The notes beneath the pieces were generated by a model that did not search any database, was not told the DNA's origin, and was given only the letters and a program-made list of their open reading frames with translations. The translations under genes were made by a program, and so were the position numbers. A DNA stretch of 14,261 nt, taken from the NCBI GenBank assembly GCA_904502165.1, contig CAJGDB010000043.1:1-14261 (forward strand), read 5' to 3'. This document shows positions 6,472-13,105 of the stretch, in pieces; the first letter of the stretch is position 1, and every line of letters starts with the position of its first letter. Origin of the DNA: an uncultured Akkermansia sp. GTDB taxonomy: Bacteria > Verrucomicrobiota > Verrucomicrobiia > Verrucomicrobiales > Akkermansiaceae.

Positions 6472-8955
6472 TCAGGGTCTGGCGGCCTGCGGGTCCTGTT
6501 CCATGAACTGTTTCACGCCCTGGGCAGGCCCCCATTGCGGGAACTCGGCATGCAGAGCCTGCTCATACTGGGCAGCCTCGCCCTCCTTGCCGCATTTCTT
6601 CAGAGCCCGCGTAATCTTGTACAGAGCCAGCGGCTTGAGCTCCTTGTCGCTCACCACGTTAGCGGTTCGCCCATAATACTTGGCTGCCTCGCTGTACTTG
6701 CCATCCGCATAACAGGCATCACCCAGCGTTATGAAGAGGGTAGACTTGATAGGACCGTCGATACCCATGGCAATGGCAGATTCACACACCTTGCAAGCTT
6801 CTTCCCCGCGGTTCAGGCCAATGAGCAACTGAGCCTGGTCGCGCATGCCTTCAGCCTTGCGGTAAGGTTGGTTCTCCATGGAGACATAGTGTTCTGCGGC
6901 GGTAAGGCCCCGGGCGTAAAGACGCAGTTCAAGCCGCGCACGGGCCAGCGTCTTCCACACGATGGGTTCCACCTTTGGGCGCTCCTGCTCGCTGCCATCT
7001 GCGGCAGTATATTTCTCGCGGGGCTCACGCAGCAGGGCATCGGAAAGGTATTTGTCTGCCGAAAGATAATCATGCGTCTGGAAGCAGGTCCAGCCGCACC
7101 AGCGCAAAATGGCCGGAGGCAACGCATTGTATGACCCCACATTGCTGCGTTCAAGCACGATGAGAGCCTTCTTGAGATTCTCGGCATCCTTCATCTTGAA
7201 GAAGCACTGCACCAGGCGCAAGTCCACCAGAGAAGCATATTGCTCCGGGTACATGGTGCGGGCCTCCTGGAAGTGCGGGACCGCGGCTGCCGGGTCCTTT
7301 TCTGCCAGCACACCGGCAATGTTGTAATGAGCCTCTGCCAGCGCGCCGGGTTTCGTTTTACGGCCTTCCCGGGTCATGTTATCGCACTGTTTGATGAAGC
7401 CTTGGTAATAATGCACCATCTTATCCGCATCCACCCCGGCACAGAGCTTGGCCGCACGCTGCCAGCAGACAGCAACAGACTCGGAATCCGGGTAGTCGCG
7501 GATAACGCGGTCATAGTCGGCCAGAGCTTCCTGTATGTTCCCCTTCTTGCCATAAAAGGTGCCACGCAGCGTCAGCGCATCGGGCATACGGAAATCTGCC
7601 GGGAAGGATTCAATGTATGTCGTCAGCGTCGGAACAGGGTCGTATGCGGCACCCTGGGCGGCAGTCCATGCTTTCTTGTACATGGCATCCGGGCGCACCG
7701 CCTCGGGCAGATTCTCAAAATTGAGCGCATCGAACTGCCGGGCTGCAGCGGCCGTATCACTTGTCATGAGGCGGTCTGCATACATCAGGCGCACGAGATC
7801 CACGCAAGGCAGACCTGCCGTGGGAGTGCCGGGAGCAGCGTAGGTGCTGAGGTACTTCTCGGCCTCCTGGAAGAAATTAGCCCCGCGCACCTGCTGCAGA
7901 CAAATCATGCGGCGGTATCCGGCATCTGCGGCAAGAGGGGTTCCGGGCTGGCAGCGCTCTGCCTGCTCGAACCAGATGGCTGCGGCCTCGTACTGGCGTA
8001 TTTCCATGGCAGACTGCCCCACAATGATGGAGCGGCGGGCATCCTTGGCCGGGTCGTCAAGAGAACTGGCCTGGGCAGAAGCACGGCGCACCACCTCTGC
8101 GTATTTGCCGCTCTTGTAGAGGAAGAGGATGCTTTCCATCTGTGCCTCGCCGGAATACTTCTCCATACCACGGATTCCTGTGAGTCGGCTGTATAGATGC
8201 TGAGATTCCTCTGCTTTGCCCAGGCGCGCCGCCAGACGCGCGGCCTGAAGCGTAGCCGTACCCAGCACCCGCTCATCCAGCCCGTTCATGTTGAGGATAT
8301 TGCGAAAAAGAGAGTAAGCTTCTGCATCATTCCCGTCCTCCGTCTTCATCTGGGCCATGGAAAGAAGCGCCGTCTGCAGAATGAGCGGATTCACACCCTG
8401 CGTGAGCTGGAGGGCGCGAAAAGAAGCCTCAGCCTCCTTGCGCTGCCCTGTCTGCAACTGGGCGCGCCCCAGTCGGTACAGAGCATCATTGCGGAGTTCA
8501 GCGCGCTTGGTCTCGCGCACGGTAATCTGGTAGAACCCAAGGGCTTTCTGCCACATCTGGCGTTCTGAAGCCTGGTTAGCCAGCTTGTAGGCGGCGGCGG
8601 CGGCGTATTCGCCCTTGTGGCCATTGGCCAGCTCACCCAGGGTGGCGTTGGATGCAGCCATATCACCTGCTTCTGCCTCACAGACAGCCTTGAGGTAGAT
8701 AGCCTTATCGCTCACAGGAGACTGCGGGAAACGAGTGACGAAATTCGCAAAGAGCTGAGCCGCACGCCCCATGGCCTGGCTGCGGGCCATGGGCTCCGTG
8801 GTATTACGGGCCTGGGCATACAATTGCTCGGCAATGGCGTAGCCATCGGCCTCGGCATTGGCTACCAGCGGGCCATCCGCCGCTGCAGGCTGCTGGGCAA
8901 AAGCCGGCACCAGGGAGAACCCCAGCGCCAGCATGGTGGAAAATCGAGTATTCAT
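6472..8955 (-). CDS. Exported TPR-repeat protein
   Basis: Large protein of 827 residues with a signal peptide: a short basic start, a hydrophobic core, then ending VPAFA before QQ, with likely cleavage after residue 20. No lipobox cysteine is visible. The rest is alpha-helical tetratricopeptide-type repeats, with many GKYxEA / A..YY-like helical pairs. Examples are YKSGKYAEVVRRA in the first half, GNIQEALADYDRVIRDYPDS near the middle and YADGKYSEAAKYYGR near the end. TPR superhelices bind protein partners, and this one should act in the periplasm. It lies 45 bases after exbD and 15 before the GT51 gene. Its position after the proton channel pair resembles CpoB (YbgF) in tol-pal operons, but it is about three times longer. 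Specific function is unknown. Confidence 0.85.
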   Translation of the reverse strand: MNTRFSTMLALGFSLVPAFAQQPAAADGPLVANAEADGYAIAEQLYAQARNTTEPMARSQAMGRAAQLFANFVTRFPQSPVSDKAIYLKAVCEAEAGDMAASNATLGELANGHKGEYAAAAAYKLANQASERQMWQKALGFYQITVRETKRAELRNDALYRLGRAQLQTGQRKEAEASFRALQLTQGVNPLILQTALLSMAQMKTEDGNDAEAYSLFRNILNMNGLDERVLGTATLQAARLAARLGKAEESQHLYSRLTGIRGMEKYSGEAQMESILFLYKSGKYAEVVRRASAQASSLDDPAKDARRSIIVGQSAMEIRQYEAAAIWFEQAERCQPGTPLAADAGYRRMICLQQVRGANFFQEAEKYLSTYAAPGTPTAGLPCVDLVRLMYADRLMTSDTAAAARQFDALNFENLPEAVRPDAMYKKAWTAAQGAAYDPVPTLTTYIESFPADFRMPDALTLRGTFYGKKGNIQEALADYDRVIRDYPDSESVAVCWQRAAKLCAGVDADKMVHYYQGFIKQCDNMTREGRKTKPGALAEAHYNIAGVLAEKDPAAAVPHFQEARTMYPEQYASLVDLRLVQCFFKMKDAENLKKALIVLERSNVGSYNALPPAILRWCGWTCFQTHDYLSADKYLSDALLREPREKYTAADGSEQERPKVEPIVWKTLARARLELRLYARGLTAAEHYVSMENQPYRKAEGMRDQAQLLIGLNRGEEACKVCESAIAMGIDGPIKSTLFITLGDACYADGKYSEAAKYYGRTANVVSDKELKPLALYKITRALKKCGKEGEAAQYEQALHAEFPQWGPAQGVKQFMEQDPQAARP

Positions 8956-9000
8956 ATTGGGGAAATCAGCTTCTATTCATTTACAGCAGCCCCCGTGCCT

Positions 9001-9432
9001 CTACTTCTTGGCTTCGGGCATCTGCTTGGAGAAAGATACATTCCATACACCCGCCTGCGAGCAGGTGGAAATCACATCGGCCATACGCTGCCAGCTCATC
9101 TGGGCATCGCCACGGATACGCACCGGCTGGTTCGGATTCACCGCTATCATGCGCTGCAGCATAGCATGCAGCTTATCGCGGGTAAAGACCTCTCGGTCGA
9201 TGGTGATAACCAGGTCGCCATCCTCCTCACGGGCATTGATGATGATTTCATCAATCGCACGGGAAGTTTCCTCGGTGGATTTGGGCGCCGTCGGCACCTT
9301 CACCTTGAGATCCTGCTCATTCAGAATGAACTTCTGAGTCACCACGAAAAAGATGAGAAGCAGGAAGACGACATCCAGCATGGGGGCAAGCTGAAAGCCG
9401 ATAGGCTCCGGAATCTTGGTATTGAACTTCAT
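9001..9432 (-). CDS. ExbD/TolR-family biopolymer transport protein
   Basis: Inner-membrane protein of 143 residues with a short cytoplasmic N-terminus, one transmembrane helix (about 14-33) and a periplasmic domain. The helix carries LAPMLDVVFLLLIFF, in which D20 matches the essential proton-pathway aspartate of ExbD (D25 in E. coli) and TolR (D23). The periplasmic part has the usual pattern of a VxITIDxE-like strand, a helix and a VRIRGD strand. With the ExbB-like partner encoded 31 bases upstream it should form a proton-driven motor that energises a periplasmic or outer-membrane partner. No TonB or TolA is encoded nearby, so the receiver is unknown. ExbD and TolR cannot be separated on sequence alone. 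Confidence 0.92.
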   Translation of the reverse strand: MKFNTKIPEPIGFQLAPMLDVVFLLLIFFVVTQKFILNEQDLKVKVPTAPKSTEETSRAIDEIIINAREEDGDLVITIDREVFTRDKLHAMLQRMIAVNPNQPVRIRGDAQMSWQRMADVISTCSQAGVWNVSFSKQMPEAKK

Positions 9433-9463
9433 GGCGTCTTATGATTCAGACTGCGGAGTTTAT

Positions 9464-10210
9464 TCAGAAATCTTCCTCATCAAGCACCTCCTGGGCCGTG
9501 CCGCGCTGATAGGTGCTGCCCAGGCGCCGCTCTCGGTCCATCTGCACTGAAACAACAGAAAGAATGTGCGTCACGGCCACTTCCATATCGGCAATGCGCT
9601 TCTGAATACGGCTGCGGAAGAACACATAGGCGGCCATGGCCGGAATGGCCAGCACCAGGCCACCAGCAGTGGTAATCATAGCCTCTGCAATGCCGTGAGC
9701 CATCTGCATCTGCTTCACACCCTCAAAATTACCGGCAGCCATTTCCATGAAGGTCTTCATCATACCTACCACGGTACCCAGAAGACCAATCATGGGGGCA
9801 ATGGCACCGATATCGGAAAGCCAGTTAATCTGGCGGGTGAGAATGTTGGTCTGGCGGGCACCCTCGGCAGAAGCCACCTCGCGCACCTCCTCGATGCCGG
9901 CACGCGGATTGCGCTGCAGGAACATCACAATCACATGCATGGTAAGGGCAAAGCTGGAACCATCGCGCTCGCACATACTCATCAGCCCGGCGTAATCCTT
10001 GCGGCGGATGCAGGACTCCACCGACATCACCATGCGGGAGGGCAGCACAGCGGATGTACGCGTGGTCCAGAGACAGACAAACATCACCATGAAGGCGACG
10101 ACGGAAAGGAAAAGCAACGGCCACATGAGAGGTCCGCCTTTTTCGAAAAGCTCCATAAGTCCCCAGCCCATCGACTTGAGGGGATCTGCTGCAGAAATGA
10201 ATACTTGCAT
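9464..10210 (-). CDS. MotA/TolQ/ExbB-family proton channel protein
   Basis: Inner-membrane channel subunit that pairs with ExbD/TolR to use the proton gradient. Numbering from the chosen ATG gives 248 residues and three transmembrane helices (about 29-49, 132-155 and 179-199). The conserved stretches GAIAPMIGLLGTVVGMMKTF and AEAMITTAGGLVLAIPA form the pore, with conserved threonines. An ATG further upstream at 10309 keeps the frame open. However, a near-consensus promoter (10223-10251) lies inside that extension, so I reject it. The ATG at 10208-10210 lies 12 bases past the -10 box. A later ATG at 10169-10171 (before GWGLMELFEKGG) would give 235 residues and also fits the family. First gene of the six-gene minus-strand unit and divergent from alr. 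Confidence 0.9.
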   Translation of the reverse strand: MQVFISAADPLKSMGWGLMELFEKGGPLMWPLLFLSVVAFMVMFVCLWTTRTSAVLPSRMVMSVESCIRRKDYAGLMSMCERDGSSFALTMHVIVMFLQRNPRAGIEEVREVASAEGARQTNILTRQINWLSDIGAIAPMIGLLGTVVGMMKTFMEMAAGNFEGVKQMQMAHGIAEAMITTAGGLVLAIPAMAAYVFFRSRIQKRIADMEVAVTHILSVVSVQMDRERRLGSTYQRGTAQEVLDEEDF

Positions 10211-10222
10211 GTTCACGCGCGC

Positions 10223-10251
10223 ATTATAGGCAAAATCTGCCTCAATTTCAA
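10223..10251 (-). promoter_or_regulatory. Near-consensus sigma70-type promoter for the exbB operon
   Basis: On the minus strand TTGAAA (10246-10251), a 17-bp spacer and TATAAT (10223-10228) match the housekeeping consensus in 11 of 12 positions when TTGAAA is compared with TTGACA. Initiation is expected near 10216, only about 5 bases before the ATG at 10210 or about 45 before the alternative at 10171. An A8 tract (minus strand, 10273-10280) lies upstream and could act like an UP element. Confidence 0.8.
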
Positions 10252-10258
10252 GCGAGAT

Positions 10259-10286
10259 ACCTGTCTGTATTGTTTTTTTTACAGGT
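10259..10286. repeat. Inverted repeat between the divergent exbB and alr promoters
   Basis: ACCTGT (10259-10264) and ACAGGT (10281-10286) form a 6-bp inverted repeat around a 16-base spacer containing a T8 run. It sits 8 bp upstream of the exbB -35 box and 17 bp upstream of the alr -35 box. It could be an operator serving both promoters or simply a chance repeat. Confidence 0.3.
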
Positions 10287-10303
10287 GAAGCGAAGAATAA
10301 ATG

Positions 10304-10332
10304 TTGCATTCAAGGGCGGTGAGGCTTAGAAT
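10304..10332 (+). promoter_or_regulatory. Putative alr promoter placed for a leaderless mRNA
   Basis: TTGCAT (10304-10309), a 17-bp spacer and TAGAAT (10327-10332) form a promoter-like element with a good -10 and a moderate -35. Only six bases separate the -10 hexamer from the alr ATG (10339). The expected start point is the A of the ATG or a base next to it. Confidence 0.6.
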
Positions 10333-10338
10333 ACAGGC

Positions 10339-11445
10339 ATGCAGGACACTTCTCTCTTCCGCGCCTGGGCCGAGGTAGACACCGCCGCCATGCGGCATAA
10401 CCTGAACGTGGTGCGCCGGGTTCTACCCAGCCATAAGCAGATGGCTATTGTGAAAGCCGAGGCTTACGGCCACGGCATCGAAGGAGTGGTGAAGGCGCTC
10501 GATGACTGCGACTTGGAATTCTTCGGTGTTGCCACTCCTGCAGAAGCTCTGCGAGTCCAGAATGCAGGCTGCCGCACCTGCCCGTTCATTCTGGGGCCCT
10601 GTTTCCCGGTAGAGCGCGAAATGGTGGTGCAGCACGGCTGGCGCGTTGCGCTTTCCAGTCTGGAGGAAGCCGCCCACTATAACTCCCTGGGGCAGTTGTA
10701 TGATAAGAAGGTTCACCTGCACATCAATGTCGATACCGGTATGGGGCGGGCTGGGCTGCTTCCCCACACGCTGGGAGAAATGGGTGCCCGCCTGGCAGAT
10801 TTTGAATATCTCGACATTGAGGGTGTCTATTCCCACCTTTCTGCAGCGGCAGAAGACATCACCTTTACTCACAGCCAGATCCGGGCATACGAAAAAGCCG
10901 TGGAAGAACTGAGCACCTATCTGAACATTCCCTACCGCCATCTTTGCAGCAGCTCGGGTGTCTTCAACTACAAGGCTCCCAGCACCAATATGGTACGTCT
11001 GGGCCGCATTCTGTACGGCTATTCCCCCATGCCCTCACCGCACAACCGGGAACTGCGTAACACACTGACTCTCTACAGCAGAGTCACCCTGCTGCGTACC
11101 CTGCCCAGCGACCATGGCGTATCCTACAATCACACCTACATCACCAGCGGCCCGACCCGCGTGGCCACCCTGGGACTGGGTTTTGGTGATGGCTACCTGC
11201 ATTATCTTTCCAACACAGGAGCCCGTGTGTATCTGAATGGTGAATACTGCCCGGTGCTGGGGCGTGTCACCATGGACCAGATTATGGTGGATGTCACCCA
11301 CATGGACAGGGTGCAACCCGGCGATGTGGCAGAAATCATGGGGCCTAATGTTCCCTGGGAAGAACTGACCTCGCGCGCCAGAACAATTCCGAGTAACATC
11401 ATCACCAGCATCTCAGGACGCGTTCCGCGAGTGTACAAGAGCTGA
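10339..11445 (+). CDS. alr: Alanine racemase
   Basis: Pyridoxal-phosphate enzyme that interconverts L- and D-alanine, supplying D-Ala for peptidoglycan. The protein has 368 residues, normal for the family. The PLP-lysine signature VKAEAYGHG gives K39, and the second catalytic base is Y263 in HGVSYNHTY. The barrel substrate motif VDTGMGRAG and the C-terminal GRVTMDQIMVDVT are intact. The start at 10339 is well supported. The first strand WAEVDTAAMRHNL begins at residue 10, and the next ATG (codon 18) would cut it. No Shine-Dalgarno motif precedes the start, and the -10 box lies only six bases away, so the message may be leaderless. Divergent from the exbB operon and convergent with tpiA. Confidence 0.96.
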   Translation: MQDTSLFRAWAEVDTAAMRHNLNVVRRVLPSHKQMAIVKAEAYGHGIEGVVKALDDCDLEFFGVATPAEALRVQNAGCRTCPFILGPCFPVEREMVVQHGWRVALSSLEEAAHYNSLGQLYDKKVHLHINVDTGMGRAGLLPHTLGEMGARLADFEYLDIEGVYSHLSAAAEDITFTHSQIRAYEKAVEELSTYLNIPYRHLCSSSGVFNYKAPSTNMVRLGRILYGYSPMPSPHNRELRNTLTLYSRVTLLRTLPSDHGVSYNHTYITSGPTRVATLGLGFGDGYLHYLSNTGARVYLNGEYCPVLGRVTMDQIMVDVTHMDRVQPGDVAEIMGPNVPWEELTSRARTIPSNIITSISGRVPRVYKS

Positions 11446-11479
11446 TTCCCCCGCGGCCAGGCTGATGGCAGAAAAAAGA

Positions 11480-11510
11480 AAAGGCTCGCAGGCATAACCT
11501 GCGAGCCTTT
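11480..11510. terminator. Bidirectional intrinsic terminator between alr and tpiA
   Basis: A perfect 13-bp stem, AAAGGCTCGCAGG (11480-11492) with CCTGCGAGCCTTT (11498-11510), encloses a CATAA loop. On the minus strand it is followed by TTCTTTTTTC, a strong U tract for tpiA. On the plus strand the stem ends in TTT and continues CTGTGTAAAT, a weaker tract for alr. Its position between two convergent stops fits a shared terminator. Confidence 0.9.
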
Positions 11511-11532
11511 CTGTGTAAATCAACTTCAGCTC

Positions 11533-12297
11533 TTACAGAGCAGCCTTGATGATAGCGGCGAAGGAATCAGCCTTCAGAGCGGCGCCACCCACAAGGGCAC
11601 CATCGATATCGGGCTGGCTCATCAGCTCGGCAGCGTTGTCGGGCTTCACGGAACCACCATACTGCAGGCGCACAGCCTCAGCAGCAGCAGCGCCGAAGGC
11701 CTCGGCCACCACGCCACGGATAAAGGCATGGGCATCCTGAGCATCAGCGGAAGAAGCGGTCACACCGGTACCAATGGCCCACACGGGCTCGTAAGCGATT
11801 ACCAGACCGGCAACCTCTTCAGCGGTCAGGCCCTCAAGGCCTTCCACAACCTGGCTCTTGAGAACAGCCTCAAGCTCACCACCCTGACGCTGCTCCAGCG
11901 TCTCACCAATGCAGTAAATCGGGCAGATACCAGCGGCAAGAGCCTTCTTAATCTTCTTGTTGATGTAGGCGTTGGTCTCACCATGGTACTGACGGCGCTC
12001 GCTGTGGCCAAGAACCACATACTTGCAACCCAGTTCGTTGAGCATGGTGGTGGAAATTTCACCGGTGAAAGCACCATTATCGCGGTCGCTCACGTCCTGA
12101 GCGCCCACACCGATGCAGGTGCAGCCATTGAGAGTCTCCATAACGGCAGGAATCGTCACAAAAGGAGGAACGATTACCTTATCAACAGCCTTGCACTCGC
12201 AAGTAAGCTCATCCTTAAGGGCTGCGAGGAATTCCTTGGCTTCCTTCGGGCCCTTGTTCATCTTCCAGTTAGCGGCAATGATGGGGGTACGGGACAT
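11533..12297 (-). CDS. tpiA: Triosephosphate isomerase
   Basis: Glycolytic cytosolic enzyme that interconverts dihydroxyacetone phosphate and glyceraldehyde 3-phosphate. The protein has 254 residues, the usual size. Catalytic residues are all present: N10 and K12 in AANWKMNKG, H98 in GHSERR, and E170 in AYEPVWAIGTG. The phosphate-binding loop LQYGGSVKPDNA follows at 211-222. The start is fixed by the family's conserved N-terminus (MSRTPIIAANWKM). It is transcribed alone toward the shared terminator at 11480-11510, with a divergent L,D-transpeptidase gene upstream across 154 bases. No Shine-Dalgarno motif precedes the ATG; instead a TATAAT sequence lies only three bases away. Confidence 0.98.
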   Translation of the reverse strand: MSRTPIIAANWKMNKGPKEAKEFLAALKDELTCECKAVDKVIVPPFVTIPAVMETLNGCTCIGVGAQDVSDRDNGAFTGEISTTMLNELGCKYVVLGHSERRQYHGETNAYINKKIKKALAAGICPIYCIGETLEQRQGGELEAVLKSQVVEGLEGLTAEEVAGLVIAYEPVWAIGTGVTASSADAQDAHAFIRGVVAEAFGAAAAEAVRLQYGGSVKPDNAAELMSQPDIDGALVGGAALKADSFAAIIKAAL

Positions 12298-12329
12298 AGT
12301 ATTATAGGTGTCTTGTTATGACGGCGACA

Positions 12330-12358
12330 AGACTACCGCGAAAGCCTTGCGAAGTCAA
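12330..12358 (-). promoter_or_regulatory. Candidate tpiA promoter (with a competing TATAAT)
   Basis: On the minus strand TTGACT (12353-12358), 17 bp, TAGTCT (12330-12335) would give a leader of about 26 bases. A competing element, TTGTCG (12325-12330), 18 bp, TATAAT (12301-12306), has the better -10. That -10 ends three bases before the ATG, too close for normal initiation upstream of the start codon. I favour the first on geometry; the sequence does not settle it. Confidence 0.4.
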
Positions 12359-12392
12359 GTCCAAAAGAGATTTATCTTCCGCAAGTCAGCTC

Positions 12393-12421
12393 TTGCCCTG
12401 CCAGGTGTTTTCTGATAGAAT
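12393..12421 (+). promoter_or_regulatory. Promoter for the L,D-transpeptidase gene, extended -10
   Basis: TTGCCC (12393-12398), a 17-bp spacer and TAGAAT (12416-12421) with an upstream TG at 12413-12414 form an extended -10 promoter. The expected leader is about 24 bases before the ATG at 12452. Unlike alr, this gene has a normal leader length. Confidence 0.6.
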
Positions 12422-12451
12422 GCAAGCCAGCAGAATACTCTGGTATACCTT

Positions 12452-13105
12452 ATGCGTAAGATTCTTCTATTTCTTTTATTCCTTATCATGAACTTGAACA
12501 TTCAGGCAGAGGAGCCCCGGGTCTCTCAGGCAAGGCTGAACATCCGGGAGGAATGGGGGTGTCATTTCGGCAAACCGGTATTCATCCGCATCATCAAGGA
12601 AGAGATGCTCCTCGAATTGTGGCTGCAGGAAGAAAATGCCGGATGGCGCATTTTCAAGACATACCCGGTTGCCTGCATGAGCGGCGAACTGGGACCGAAA
12701 ACAGCCGAGGGCGATGAACAGGCCCCGGAGGGCTTCTACCGCGTTGTCCCTGGCAACATGAATCCGCGGAGCAAATTCCACCTGTCTTTCAACATTGGTT
12801 ATCCGAACAATTATGATGCAGGCCTCGGGCGCACAGGCAGTTTCATCATGATACACGGAGGAGACGAATCCATCGGCTGCTTTGCCATGACAGACCCTGT
12901 CATTGAAGAAATCTATACCCTGGTCAATGAAGCCTTCAAAGCCGGGGTGAAGTATGTACCGGTGCAGGTATATCCCTTCCGCATGACCCCGGAACGCATG
13001 CAGGAAGAACAGGAAAACACATATCTTGATTTCTGGAACCACCTGCTGCCCGGGTGGCAATACACCGAAACAAATAACGCGCCCTACCCCGACGAGGACA
13101 ACTGA
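12452..13105 (+). CDS. YafK/DpaA-like L,D-transpeptidase-fold protein (YkuD family)
   Basis: Exported cysteine enzyme of the YkuD fold, 217 residues (246 in E. coli YafK). A signal peptide occupies residues 1-19 and ends NIQA before EE. The catalytic motif IMIHGGDESIGCFAMTD (132-148) gives H135, S140 and nucleophile C143. The SIGC-aromatic-AMTD ending, rather than the SHGCxR form of classical L,D-transpeptidases, points to the YafK/DpaA (LdtF) subgroup. In E. coli that protein detaches Braun's lipoprotein from peptidoglycan. Whether a comparable lipoprotein-peptidoglycan link exists here is unknown, so the substrate is an inference. The downstream membrane-protein gene overlaps its stop by one base (TGATG), implying co-expression. 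Confidence 0.9.
   Translation: MRKILLFLLFLIMNLNIQAEEPRVSQARLNIREEWGCHFGKPVFIRIIKEEMLLELWLQEENAGWRIFKTYPVACMSGELGPKTAEGDEQAPEGFYRVVPGNMNPRSKFHLSFNIGYPNNYDAGLGRTGSFIMIHGGDESIGCFAMTDPVIEEIYTLVNEAFKAGVKYVPVQVYPFRMTPERMQEEQENTYLDFWNHLLPGWQYTETNNAPYPDEDN

Noticed and set aside
7240..8196. 318-codon plus-strand open frame opposite the TPR gene
   Set aside because: The minus-strand frame has a signal peptide and TPR repeats throughout; the opposite frame has no motif and no promoter.
8580..8620. GGC/GCG-rich run in the TPR gene as a microsatellite
   Set aside because: It is a short alanine-codon run in a helical repeat protein and lies fully within the open frame.
10211..10309. N-terminal extension of the exbB-like protein to an ATG at 10309
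   Set aside because: A near-consensus promoter for the gene lies inside the extension, and the extra residues do not resemble the family's N-terminus.
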